Below the pieces are notes generated by a model. The model searched no databases and had not been told where the DNA came from. It saw only the letters and a program-made list of their open reading frames with translations. Made by a program: the position numbers and the translations under genes. Below are positions 1 to 11,210 of a stretch of DNA of 64,000 nt, one piece after another (the first letter of the stretch is position 1; each line of letters starts with the position of its first letter). The DNA is from Trileptium ribeirensis (lineage: Eukaryota; Nematoda; Enoplea; Enoplida; Thoracostomopsidae): contig JASANE010005091.1 in the NCBI GenBank assembly GCA_030248225.1, positions 1 through 64,000 of the forward strand, read 5' to 3'.

Positions 1-260
1 CACTGTTTGGAACCTATGTACCACAGACAGTGTGAGGCACACTATACATAACACAGTGTCTTTCACACTGTATTGTTTTTAATAAAATTTTATAAGGGTA
101 TATAGCTAGGGTTTTTTTTGTTTTCTGATGGTGCTTGCAAGACCATCTCCTTTTTGTTGTCTTCTTGAGGGTGTAGCTGATACCCTTAAAAGCCTATGCA
201 CATACACTCTGTCAGGCACTATCTGCATAGATTTTTGAGTTATATTCATGTACAGCATAG
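1..260. repeat. Cluster of short perfect hairpins at the window start
   Basis: At least five inverted repeats lie in 260 bases. They are AGTGTG/CACACT at 29-43, ACAGTGT/ACACTGT at 53-71, GATGGT/ACCATC around the palindrome CTTGCAAG at 127-147, AGGGT/ACCCT at 168-186, and CTATGCA/TGCATAG at 194-230. Position 3 starts CTGTTTGGAAC, which recurs near 1338 and, inverted, near 7650. Such subterminal hairpins are common in DNA transposon ends, so this may be one end of the element proposed for 1-7.7 kb. No protein is supported here. Confidence 0.6.
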
Positions 261-364
261 TTTCATTTCCTGTTTCATAGATATATATGTGCAAAAAGAA
301 AATTTCAAATTTTTTGGGCCCGAATGAAAATATTTCGGGATGTCTTAGCCAAAATAGCAAAAAA

Positions 365-850
365 TTTGCATTGACCGAGGCGCTGCTAACTCCCCTCCCG
401 CAGCCGCGAGGTGTTGCTACCCCCCAGGGTGCTGCCTTTCACTATCACCCTACCGAGAGACCAGACCCACTGCCCCCAGAGGCGTTCGCACCCCAGTCCC
501 CGGAACGCCGCACCCCCACGCTTGCCGTCGCGCCGCACATCTCTCCGAGGTATCTTACCATCTCACCTTCCTTTCGAGGCGCTGCACCCTCCTCTCCTAA
601 CACCCCATCCTGAGCCGCCACATCCCCACCCTCTCCACAAGGCGCCACACCCTCCTTGCCCTCTCCGCTGCGGGCACCCCGGCCTTTCCCCTCCTTTTAA
701 GCGCTGCATTCCCCGTGGAGCGGCAAACACTCTCTAGAGGTTCGACTACGGCACGCGCAGAATTTAGCAATGTTAGGAAAATTTTCGGGCTAAGTAAATC
801 ACCACTATGAGGCAACATTGTTGAGCCTGGAAAATTTTTTGGTTACTCTC
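365..850. repeat. GC/CpG-rich degenerate tandem repeat, copy 1
   Basis: A sharply GC-rich patch (about 375-735) made of imperfect short units built on GCGCTGC and CACCCTC sits in AT-rich surroundings. Its right part, about 640-850, reappears in direct orientation at about 2140-2350, including the run ending in GAGCCTGGAAAATTTTTTGG. The proline-rich reading frames over it follow from the C-rich units and are not accepted as genes. The stretch from 850 to 1335 shows nothing recognisable. Confidence 0.6.
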
Positions 851-1335
851 TTGGTGTATCCCCACAGAGACAACCTAGCCACGTCAGCCGACAACCTTAG
901 AACTAGTGTCTGGTAGGTAATTAAGCAAGCAAAATACAAAATACGATGATGTTTGTGTTTGTTATCTAGAGTCTTACTTAGCTTATTTTTCATGGGGTTT
1001 TAATGAGTTTGCGGTCGTCGAACGCTTATTTTCAAAATGTCTATTTTCATTTCTTCGGCTGTGTATTACATATACGACATCAAGAGTTGTATATAAACAC
1101 ATTTTTCGGTAAGCTGAATAAGACAATTTGGTTATCTGAGTTTAACATGAATATCTCATGCCTTTTCCTTTCGGTGGCTTTTAGTAGGTTTAGGATCGAT
1201 GATGTAGAAAATAGTCTGTCTTCAATTTCTGTTATGTATTGCTTTCAGTGCTTTTAGAACTGTTTTACAGGTTTCTCGATATGTTGGATAGGTGGTATGA
1301 TCATCTAGTGCGGAGTCTATTTTATAATTTCAAAA

Positions 1336-1402
1336 CTGTTTGGAACTTATGTACGCCACAAAATTCCAGACACACGGTAGACACTGTGTCGGAAACATTT
1401 TA
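1336..1402. repeat. Second copy of the GTTTGGAAC end with hairpin
   Basis: CTGTTTGGAACTTATGTAC at 1338 matches position 3 onward (CTGTTTGGAACCTATGTAC) in direct orientation. It is followed by a GACACA/TGTGTC hairpin near 1370-1395. The inverted form GTTCCAAAC occurs near 7650. It could be the true left end of an element reaching about 7.66 kb, with the copy at 1 belonging to a neighbouring or duplicated end. Confidence 0.45.
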
Positions 1403-2139
1403 ATGTTTTGATAAACCTCTAGTTTATTGGACGATTTTTACTCAGTATGACCAAATAACACGTTGATAATCCGCTTTTTCTGGATGCTTATGATGATACG
1501 ATTTTTGTGATTCATAGATTTTTTATTTTTAGTTGATTTTTACTATCTATATATCACAATTTGACATTGGATATTGTAGTCCGTTGAAACGGAGCTAGCG
1601 AAAATGATGATGTGCCCTTTAATTTTGCTATTATTTTACTATTACACTATTCTTAATACCACAGAAGCCATACATGATCCAAAAACGTTGACAGATCACA
1701 TCCTGGAAATCGAGTTCTTAATACCTTCAAAGTCAATGAAAAGTGTATCATCAAGTCAAACTATAATTGTAAAACCATCGTATTCAGCATGATCAAATGC
1801 ATTCGTTTGAAAATACAATAATGCAAAAAAAATTACGAAAGTTTAAAAATCTATATTTTTGGGAAAGGGTGCATTATTGACCATGCTCGGGCCAACAGTT
1901 GACCGGTGCGTTATCTCACAAAACCTAATGCTCAGCAAAGTTGTAGATTACGGTGAGCTGCTTCGAGATAATTGTCTCCGTTTTTGATGTGACACCTCAC
2001 CAAGCAGATTGCGAAACCCAGGTAAATACACGACCAGATTTGCGAATGATCCCTTAGCTAGTTTTGGTCATTTTAGCTAGTAGATGAGGTTGGAATTCTT
2101 ACACAGGCTGCATCTAAAGTCCATATCGTGGACTCCACA

Positions 2140-2350
2140 CCTCCTTGCCCTCTCCCCTACGATGCCGCACTCCGCCCTTCCCCTTCCTCCTCTTTTTGAG
2201 CGCTGCGTACCTCCGTGGGGTGGCGAGCACTCTGCAGAGGTTCGACTACTGCACGTGCAAAAATTTAAAAATGTTAGACAAAATTTTAGGGCAAAGTAAA
2301 TGACCAGTATGAGGCAACATTGTAGAGCCTGGAAAATTTTTTGGTTATCG
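2140..2350. repeat. GC-rich repeat, copy 2
   Basis: This is a diverged direct copy of about 640-850: the same C-rich block, then GCGCTGC, then a GAGGTTCGACTAC segment, then the AT-rich tail. The flanks 1403-2139 and 2351-3700 hold no recognisable gene, only short AT-rich frames. Confidence 0.6.
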
Positions 2351-3707
2351 TTTGGTCTATAATTTTAATTAGAGAAATATCGGCAGCATTTCTAAGGCGA
2401 TTTATTGGTTAGCTATTTTAGCGCTCTGCACTGAAAAATACTTATTTTTGTAGTGTTTTGTACAAAACTCAACGGTTAAACGGGAAGACAATGTGTCATG
2501 CTCATGCTCCTGGCATCGTGTCTGTAGCATATAATTCGGAATCCCGGTTTTATGTCCTAGGTTAATTTTTGTTTAATAAATATGATCCAATCTCAGTTGA
2601 TAAAGTTTACAAATCTTTGACGGTACATAATCATATTTTGAAGCAGAGAATTTTAACGCGGGAGTGCGATCTTCAATAAGTACAATAGGTTGAAGTTTTT
2701 TATAAACAATGCTTACCTGTTGAACGGCATGCACACATTTCATGGCCCCTAGAAAATCCTTGTTCGTTTGGTGCAGAATAGGTACCCCGACGAAACCAAA
2801 TTTCTCGTCCCCTAAGTGCCTCCAATTCGATTCAGAAGCCCTTCAGTTCGCTTTCCCCAGGTACTTTCGAGGCAGTTTGGAACCACGAACTTAATCACAG
2901 TGCCGCCAAGGTAGAACGAAACATGAGACAAACCTCGTCACGAGAAAACAGTCGACACAGGGTGTCGGGGATATCATTAAAATATATAATGGTACGTATA
3001 TTTTACGTTGTTACATTAGCGAGAGATGATTTAGAAAACTCTAGTATCTGTCTGAAGCAACGGCTAAAGCGGGAGACTACCAATAATTTAATGTATTCCT
3101 AAATTTTAACCTTTCTGTAGCAAAATTAAAAAATGCCTAATGTTGTTAACTCATGTGGACAATGGAATGCAAATGATGGGTAGGTATAGGCCTGCAAAAG
3201 CAAATGTGTAAGTACAAATCAAGACAGTAAATATCGCCAATTTTTGAGAGCTGTGCCCAACAAATTTTTATATAGTCTAGAATTGCAGTCATTTGCGAAA
3301 CCCAACGTTTTTTCGACTATCGTCCAAACATAGGCTCCAATCGTATGCCAAAATGTACTACTTTGCGGAATATTTAAAAGTGTTGCAGAATTTTAGAATT
3401 TAAGTTTCCAATTAAGGAAAAATCCAATTTTTAGGTTGAGGGTCAGAATTGTGGCAAGTTTCAAGTGAAAATTATGAGCGCGAGATGTCTAAAAATGTAA
3501 CATTCTTATAGCTCTAGGGGTTGAGGAAATATTATTGTTTACAAATTTTGTGTCTCATGGGCACAGTCAAAAACCTGTTTACACCCAGACGGTGTTTGAT
3601 AGCAAATAAATATACTTATTTAGAGCATAGTGTAACATAGTGGAGGTTGTGTGTTACACTTTAGCACAAGTTGCAATAGAAATCTGGGATCTCATAAATT
3701 AATTTGA

Positions 3708-4575
3708 TACATTTTAGATTTTGAATTTGAAGTCAGTTCGCTCAACACACTGCAGCGTAATTTAGGAAACCGCAGCAACAATCTGACAATCAGTGACAAT
3801 CAATCTAAAGACACTACTGTTTTGTCGATTTCGCAGACGATCAATAACGTACCAGTTATGGATACATTAGTCGCTACCTCAGATAGTGAAAACAGTGGCA
3901 AATATCTTGTGATCGAAAGAAAAACTCTTGGCGGTGTTTCGATAGATAACGTCGACATAAATTCACTGCAGCCATCTCGTTAACTAACAGATAATATTGT
4001 TTTTGGGGTGCTAAAGCTGTATGCAAATATTGTTGGCTGGTGTGTAGTTGACCCTGTGGTCGCAGTATCGTGGAAGAACCGTTATTGTCGTGATGGTACT
4101 CCGCCGGCACAGATTTTAACCCTTAACGAAGAAATAAAAACTGCGATAAGTCGATCCTCGTGGGAGGTACAAAAAGTTTTAATTCTGGCGAATGTGGTAC
4201 TGCCTGGAAATGCGAGGCATTGGCAATCACTTTTTATGAACTATTTACGTGTTATCCGAGAAACTCATGTTTATTGTTCGGTGAATCAGCATGATAGAAA
4301 CACTCGTTAGGGTGGCAGCACGAAACATGAAAATTTTTTTGGATACATCTGCCAACCAACAGACCGGCGAAAACGATTGTGGTATCTATGTGATCGAAGC
4401 TGCGGCATGCGCAGTTCGTGGCCTTAATTTTTGGTTTGCGATGTCTACAGCGCAGTGCGATATTTTCCTAAATAACTTAATAGGAGAATTTTTCAGTTCA
4501 CAACTAAATATTTTTCAAAATTGTAATGCTGAAACATACTCGCTACTACTGCGAACATTTAGAACATTAAGCTAG
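3708..4575 (+). pseudogene. Ulp1-like cysteine protease (C48) fossil
   Basis: Ulp1/SENP proteases cleave SUMO-type isopeptide bonds and also occur as transposon-borne proteases. The frame opens at about 3708 (first ATG 3858) and reads through LQPSR, an in-frame TAA at 3981 where the family usually has Trp, then LTDNIVFGVLKLYANIVGW. The segment NARHWQS gives the expected His-Trp. After a one-base frame change near 4300 the second frame carries QQTGENDCGIYVIEAA, the Gln and catalytic Cys block, and ends at a stop at 4575. The usual Tyr-Asp-Ser between His and Cys reads YCSV, so the catalytic Asp seems lost. A stop codon, a frameshift and a missing triad residue make it a pseudogene. Family assignment is fairly sure; element ownership is not. 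The stretch 4576-6240 shows nothing recognisable. Confidence 0.7.
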
Positions 4576-6248
4576 TTAATGGTAGAAGAGTTTAGTTAGT
4601 AACTTAGTTAAACTAAGAACTTATTTAAGGTATTGACACACTTTTCATTGCATTTCTATTTGACGCATTAGCAAGTTCGACTTAAAAAGTCGCGGATACA
4701 GATGTTTTGTTCAGCACGGTATTCGGTTATCCAAAATTTTAAAATTTTCTTAAATCTAGCAAAACTCACACAATTCTGTACATCATTACATTACAGGCTT
4801 TCTATATTGTTAAATTCTATCCTATGCGTACTGAATACTAGGGTAATGGTATCTTTTTAATGCAAATTCTGTTTGATGTTGTTTTATTGTACCTGATAAT
4901 AATGTCCAACGTGATCGAATTGAAATCAGTCATCCCTACTTGCAGTTTGATAGTAAATATATAAAAAGTTTGTTTCCACTTGTTGGACAGCTATATTAAT
5001 ATGCGCGCACTTAGGTAACGTTTTCATGACATTTCAGTTTACACAGTACATTAGTGGCAAACAATTATGACAGTGTATAACAACACATTCTATAACGTCG
5101 AGCGACTGTACTTACCATCGCTTTAAATTTGAAAAATGTGTTTGCAACGAAGTTATACTATGCGACCTTACGTAATTTGTTGAAACAAGAATTCAATGTA
5201 ACGACTGTAGAAGAATAGGATGATCTGAAATACTTATGTATTTACATTATTCATTTTCATGTTCTATTTTCACTTTACATTATACTGGTCGTTTTTAGCT
5301 TACCGGCTAGAGTGCACAGTACTTCAAGGTCCTCTGGGTTACTAGCTATATTAAAGGTTTCTTAGGGGGCAGCAACTAAGCCGATAACCACTCAGCAAAT
5401 CTTGACAATGTATGCCTCCTGCATGCTTTAAGGTATAAGCTGAAAATTTACCAAGTCTCTAGAAAAGTAAAGTCGATGAGTATGACGGATTGTCATGTTC
5501 ATCAACAAATTTTATAATGAACTTTTCCATGTACGAACTTACTATTATCCTCGCTGTATAAGCGTGACAAAATGTCATCGTGAAGTATCAGTTGCGATAT
5601 CTCTCACATCTTATCCCCAAAGTGTAACAAATGACAGTGATATTCTGAAATATAATCTTCCGTAACTTTATGCGGACTGTAGCTCGTCATTAAAAATTTT
5701 CTTTGCGTAATATAACAAATTTTGGTTTGGACACTGTTTTACTACGCATTGTTCACCACAATATCAGTTCCACACAAGTTGCCCTATTGCAAATAACTGA
5801 TTATTTTCATTATTTTGATAGAAGTGCTGACTGCCAGTTTCCGGAGAATATTACAGTGGCTTTTCCCAGTGATTGTTTGAGTTATAGTTTGTTTACAGTA
5901 TGTATATGTTTTCTGCGTTATCATTGTGACAAATAAAGAAATGTTGACTATCGTATTAGATATCTGAGCGTCTTATACTGTATATATATCGGCATTGCGT
6001 AGAATTGGACCACTTAATGCCTAGCTGCTATGATCGTATATGATTGATTTTACACATATATGTATTGGAAATAATTTGGTTTGAAACTTAAGGGCTACGA
6101 AGTATTTTTTAGAAAACTGAAATATCAGCGCTTAGGTAATGTCTCTGCATTCGTTGTATAGGTCATGTAACACTTCGGGTACATGTTTAGTGATTTGAAA
6201 AAGATAAACAGAACGCGGCGACTTGACGGTAGCTATTCGCTTTCTGTC

Positions 6249-7045
6249 GGGTATTACACATATATTCCCGATGTCCCAGAAGCTGCGCAGGTTCTCATGA
6301 GGTTCTCAAGTCTCCGGCCTTCCAAGCAGGGTCAGTTGGTCGGAGAAGGGTAGTTCCGTGGCGTCTTAGTCGTCCATCCCATGAGCATACTGATTTTCTA
6401 AAGTAAAATTTCTATATAGATGTGAATCAAACTATATATCGCTCGACCAGGACGCAGACAATGAATATCGCTAATTTTTGCGGGAAGGAAGTTCAGGTTT
6501 TGCTTTCAATTTTATAGCAGTCTTGTGATCAATCGGTCCAACAAAGAAGGAGACATTGTCGTGTTACATTCGTACAAATTTGCTGTAACAAGATAGAACA
6601 TTTAGACAGTTCCGGTATTACACATATTGATGTCCCAGGGGCGTAGATGGTCCTCAGGGGGAGGAAGTCTTCGGCCTTTCAGGCAGAGTCAGTTGGTCGG
6701 AGAAGGGTAGTGTGCGGCACCTTAGGCGCCACCTATGATTTCGCACGCAAGCAGGAGATTGCTGGACGACCTGTTGGCGGACAGCAGGGAAGGGCCGTTG
6801 GACGACCTGTATGTGGACGGGACGAGCGTTTGGACCGACTATGGAAGGGTGCGACAATTAAGTAGTAACTCCTCTACCATCCCATGAGTGTACTGATTTT
6901 CTAAAGTAAAGTTTCTATATTGATGTGAATCAGAAACTAATATACCGCTCGACCAGGATGCAGACAATCGATTTAGCAAAGTTTTCGTGTTACATTCGTA
7001 TAAATTTGCTCTAACAAGACGAACGACAAAACATTTAGATAGTCT
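6249..7045. repeat. Two-copy tandem duplication, period about 363 bp
   Basis: Copy 1 (about 6249-6611) and copy 2 (about 6612-7045) share GGTATTACACATAT, GATGTCCCAG, CAGTTGGTCGGAGAAGGGTAG, the block CCCATGAG...TACTGATTTTCTAAAG, CGCTCGACCAGGA and the tail CGTGTTACATTCGTA. Copy 2 holds roughly 100 extra bases at about 6725-6860 with its own small GACGACCTGT repeat. Short frames across it are not convincing proteins. Confidence 0.75.
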
Positions 7046-7480
7046 GTTTGAAAGTATGACATAATTCGGACTACGCACGTGCATCTTTTATCGTAAATAT
7101 TTCATTAAAATGTTTGTAAAATGATATCATGGAAAAATATAAATCGAAGTTAGGATAAAGTCGATTGTTTTTATGTAATATGATGTTTAGAAATACCCCT
7201 TAATCATTTCTGAAATCATATCAACTGTCTCATTATAATTCGCTATGTTCAGATTGTACAGCTTGGCTGTGTACATATTTCCCCTTCGGCTCATTAACGA
7301 AAAAATTGTGCTCACTGCCCCAATTCCCTAACGACTCGTTTCTATCCAGATATTTTCAAAATGAGGCATGAAATGAATTATTTAGAAAAAATGGTTTTAC
7401 ATAAATTAGCGAGCAACGCGTATTGGTGTTCTTTTCAATGCGATTACTAAATATAGTTTTCTACATCAAATAAGCTACAG

Positions 7481-7662
7481 ATGGTGTCCGTGACACCGTC
7501 ATTCCGCGAGAAAAGGGTAGCTAGGTGGTGTCGCTGATACCGTGATGTTAAGCTACATTATTTAGACGGTGTGTGGGACACCGTTAAAAATATTTATACA
7601 GTGAGGGTGTGGCCCTTACTGTCGTTACTGTATAGTCGCAGCCACATGGGGTAAAAAGTTCC
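7481..7662. repeat. Right-hand hairpin cluster
   Basis: Four consecutive hairpins: GGTGTC/GACACC (7483-7497), GGTGTC/GATACC (7527-7541), ACGGTGT/ACACCGT (7566-7584) and ACAGTGAGGG/CCCTTACTGT (7598-7622). GTTCCAAAC follows at about 7648. The shared GGTGT/ACACC design suggests one repeated structural motif, matching the left cluster at 1-260. Confidence 0.6.
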
Positions 7663-9120
7663 AAACTAAGGGGACATCATAACGTGAACGCCGCATACAG
7701 CTACTAAAATGCTATAATTATGAAATGGTAAATGGTGAACTAAACTAATCAAGTGGATTCGCCGAGACGCAGCACTATTTTGTTGATAATACTGCTGGCT
7801 AATGTTTAAGTGTTGGCAGTGTTTCGACAAAAGTGATGTGTGTCTCTAAAAAGCTTCATATGATTCGGCGAAATTTCAAGAACCTACAGAGTTCGTATCA
7901 GATTTTGTCTGATTGAATAGACTGGCTATATGCTAAAGGTACGCCGTGCCAGCTGCATAAATTAATGTTGGACCGGAGATCTTTAGTGAATTGCCGTACC
8001 ACGGTGATTGGATGAACAGAGAACGAATAACTTAAATGCACATATGTGAGACATCAAATGCAGAAAAATTACCGTTTACTTGATATCGTCTTTTGATAAT
8101 TTAGTAAGCGTAGCGTCGACCGAAATTCTAATAGTGAAAATAACTTTGTATATTATTGTTAATTGATTAAAATATTTCTTAAGATACCAGTTATAATACC
8201 GGTTGAATATAATCAACGCTGCCAAAAGAGTTGACGCTTACTTATAAAACCCCATATGTCAGTGATCGATCAAGTCTTAGTTAGTAGCGATTGAAGATTA
8301 ACGCCGAAATCAGATATAGCAAAGGTATACTAAGTTATAGATGTCAAATATTTATTTAGTACAATAATTAAAAAAATATTATGTATATTAACCTTAATGT
8401 ATCTTTTAATCATATTATTAACAGTGTGTAACTATTACTGCTCTCTATACAGCGCGAATTGACTTTTATAATTTTTGGTGATAACCGTATTGATCTATAC
8501 GTACGCATGTATATGTAAGCTGATGTAGATGATGGGATGAATATGTATTTACATCTCGGGGCATGTACGCATATGTATGTATGAAAATTTGTCTATATAT
8601 ATTCATGTTGTTTACTTCACTGATGTCTGGTTGTAAATATGTATCTTTTTATAAACCTGAGATTACTTATGGCGAATCAAAAGCGCAGTTATTTTGTTGG
8701 TGGAAAAAGTTTGTATTTATAAATAATCAAATCGAAGATTTAATTAAAATCAATCAAAGCTTAGAAATGTGTTTTTAAAATCTTTTCCTTCATATAAAGT
8801 TTATTACTGTTGTAATGATGTTGTACTTTTATAAGTTTAATTTGGAAATCTCAAACTTATACAATTGAAATTGTGGTGCTTACAAAACTTCAAGTTGGTA
8901 GATGTGGTACATTTCAAAACTGATTTTATAAATTGGGATCAAACTATTTTATTAACATTTCTACCGGACAACTAAATTATAGAATATTATAGGGATTGGC
9001 ATGGCTAATCCAGATTTTTGAGAATTATTACCACACATTTTGGTTTTACATTTTTAATTTTAATACTGAAACTTAGCAATTTATAAACTAACTTTTAAAA
9101 TTGGAATAACCATAAAATTT
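7663..9120. other. AT-rich intergenic stretch
   Basis: There is no convincing coding region. A TATAAAA at about 8244 could be a core promoter element, but no good initiator lies 25-32 bases downstream. Short frames, such as one at 8563-8778, look like chance products of AT-rich sequence. Confidence 0.4.
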
Positions 9121-9121
9121 G

Positions 9122-9154
9122 TATATAAACCATGCGCAATCTGGCAGATCAGTT
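9122..9154 (+). promoter_or_regulatory. TATA + initiator core promoter
   Basis: TATATAAA at 9122-9129 is followed by the arthropod-type initiator TCAGTT at 9149-9154. The initiator A (9151) lies 29 bases after the first T of the TATA box, the canonical spacing. Two further CAGTTCAGTT-like copies follow. The promoter faces the hydrophobic frames that begin at 9243. Confidence 0.55.
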
Positions 9155-9242
9155 CAGTTTATTTTCTGTGCAGTTCAGTTTAGTTCATGTTTTCGATCAG
9201 CTAGGAATCAATTCGTTGTGAGCTGTCAGACCATTTAATTGT

Positions 9243-9446
9243 ATGTCACCTGGGTATCGAGTATACTACTTATTGGCTTTTATACTAATTGTTGATTGTG
9301 TGTTTCTGTTGCATTGGTGCAGCTTAGACAGCGTTTATGTTGTAAACCATTTCCAGTTTTGTGGATTTTTGAACACCTATTTGAAGACGATGACTGCCGG
9401 TGGTATGGATTTTGCCCTTGTGGGAACTCTTGGATATTTTTACTAG
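9243..9446 (+). CDS. Short hydrophobic reading frame of unknown function
   Basis: This is a 67-codon frame with its ATG 92 bases after the predicted start site of the TATA/Inr promoter. The N-terminal half (YYLLAFILIVDCVFLLHW) could be a signal anchor or membrane helix. An overlapping frame (9296-9487) ends in another hydrophobic run, WIFLLVISLIESTFWLLL, and a third follows at 9498. These may be pieces of one multi-pass membrane protein broken by small indels or introns. I recognise no family. It could be a transposon remnant or a young gene. Confidence 0.3.
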   Translation: MSPGYRVYYLLAFILIVDCVFLLHWCSLDSVYVVNHFQFCGFLNTYLKTMTAGGMDFALVGTLGYFY

Positions 9447-9497
9447 TTATTAGCCTTATCGAATCAACCTTTTGGTTACTCTTGTGAATCTGCTGTT

Positions 9498-9767
9498 GTG
9501 ACTGAAGCTAATATTGTGGTTATTCTTGTGTCTGGAGGTATTGGTCTGTTGCGTCTGACATTTTTAATCTTTTGGTTATTCTTGGAAGTTTTAAACTATT
9601 ATTTACATTTACTACATCTTGGAGACATCCGTATTAAGTGGTATACATATACGTTTATTGGATACTTGATTTTGCTTTTCGTTCTCATCGTACCACCTGA
9701 AAGATTTAACTTTGGGGCTACAAGCTTTATTGATTCACTGCTGAAGAATTTGGGTTCTAGCTATTAG
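9498..9767 (+). CDS. Predicted two-helix membrane protein fragment, unknown family
   Basis: This 89-codon frame is very rich in Leu, Ile, Phe and Val. Likely membrane segments are residues about 4-35 (NIVVILVSGG through the LTFLIFWLFLEVL region) and about 50-67 (YTFIGYLILLFVLIVPP), followed by a short polar tail ending at a TAG. It lies 51 bases after the first frame in the same direction, downstream of the promoter at 9122. There is no clear polyadenylation signal right after it. Strong hydrophobicity and promoter context argue for something real, but exon structure and function are unknown. Confidence 0.3.
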   Translation: MTEANIVVILVSGGIGLLRLTFLIFWLFLEVLNYYLHLLHLGDIRIKWYTYTFIGYLILLFVLIVPPERFNFGATSFIDSLLKNLGSSY

Positions 9768-10979
9768 TAATGAACAAAAGTGGTATTCCAGAGGCCTATT
9801 TTGTTTATAGCTAGCTACTTTGTGCGTAACAGAATTCAAAGTATATCAAACTTCGTTACAATATAGCTGACTTCAACGCCCCCTGCGTCTTGTCTCGCCA
9901 CATCGGCCTTAACCCATAATTTGTGTCACCTTTTTGTAAACCCCAACGGCCGAAACCTTCATGTCTGGTCAGTGGTCCCAGCCGATTTCGTTGAATCGTA
10001 GCCTTTGGGACTGCTTGTTTTTGCGAATCAGGCCACCCTCGATGGGACCAGCTGTTTCGCCCGACAGCATATGTCACCGGGCCACCAAAGAACGCCGTTA
10101 GATTTGATTGTGCTCTTTGATCCGCCAAGGACCGGCCGTTAAGACTTCCGTTTTCGAGATGTCAGCATCTAACATCGCTTGATTAGGGCCATGGTAACCG
10201 GTCTTTCTATTATCGCAGGATCATTGACCGGAATCTTGCACGTCCTTGTGTAGTCTACCCATCGGGGCATCTAACGAGCCCATGCGGGTCTCGATCTGAC
10301 AAGTCACCACGCTGTCATATGAGTTATCTTTCTGTTGTGCGTTCAGTTCATAATACACTATGAAAATTTGACATAAGATCCTGTCGGTTTTGCACCATCT
10401 CCATACTCGATCCACTAAATGTGCACATGCGACCCCTCATTTCGCTCGCCTTTTTCCGGCAAGCACAACGATATACGGCGGGCCTCCGCCCGACTTCCCG
10501 CTAACCCGCCAAAGCGCCAAAGTGAAATGGTGGGTACAAAATACCCGAAATTTTATTCTTGACACAAAAGTGGGCAAACCGCGTTATATCTCGATGTTCA
10601 CCGCGTCGAGATATCTCCAAAAATACCCGGCGGGTCTCGACTCCCCATCCGTTAACCCGGGAAATCCATCGTAAGCGCCCTTGCCTTCGTCAAGACTCTC
10701 CTTACCGCAGCCGTTCTAACACTTCCCCAATTTTGCTCGTGGGACCGAAGTGTCGTCCCTTATCTGAATCGCCTAGTCGTGGTGAGTCCAACGATGCCTG
10801 GCGGGCGATCCGTTAGGCTGACGAAGTGCCATATGTTAACACACAGAAATCGACCCGGGCGTGTCTGGCCCCAATATTTCGTCTACCTCCCTTGTGTTTG
10901 GGGTCATTTGGCCCCGTTTTTCGTCCATGGAACGAATTTGACACCGCCTAGTCGAAATTCCTCGGGAACCTACTGCCCC

Positions 10980-11210
10980 ACCCCTTCCCGTGTCCCGCTC
11001 TCTTTTTCTCTCCTTTTTCGCTCTCTATTTCCTTCTTGTGTCGTTTTGTTGTCTTTTTCGTTTACCGTCTCCTCGATTGATCTCGTGTAAGTCGCTCGCG
11101 TTGGTACTGCCGCCGCGTTCTCGCCAAAAGAATGTCCACCACCGGAAAGAACGCGAGGACAACAGAGGACACCAGCAAAGCGAACAACAACAAGAAAAAA
11201 GAAAATATAT
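10980..11210 (+). other. Pyrimidine-rich leader and short Gag-like start
   Basis: A T/C-rich tract (about 10990-11080) precedes an ATG at about 11132, whose frame begins MSTTGKNARTTEDTSKANNN and becomes lysine-rich before a TA-repeat microsatellite (about 11205-11290) destroys it. The layout resembles a retrotransposon leader and the start of a Gag, but no Gag domain follows. Similar pyrimidine tracts occur at about 13860-13900 and, on the other strand, at about 14090-14190, so copies may be scattered in the island. Confidence 0.2.

Larger units (their letters stand above)
1338..7662. mobile_element. Possible decayed DNA transposon carrying a Ulp1 protease
   Basis: The interval is bracketed by inverted GTTTGGAAC motifs (about 1340 and, inverted, about 7650). 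Short hairpins of one style, ACNGTGT...ACACNGT, lie just inside both ends (1370-1395 and 7481-7622), and a Ulp1-like protease fossil lies within. Ulp1 proteases are known cargo of several eukaryotic DNA transposon groups. No transposase is visible, no target duplication could be defined, and the ends match over only about 9-12 bp. The element as a unit is an inference. Confidence 0.25.

Noticed and set aside
287..737. Overlapping proline-rich reading frames
   Set aside because: They are by-products of the C-rich degenerate repeat; two frames on one strand and one on the other are equally open and none has a motif.
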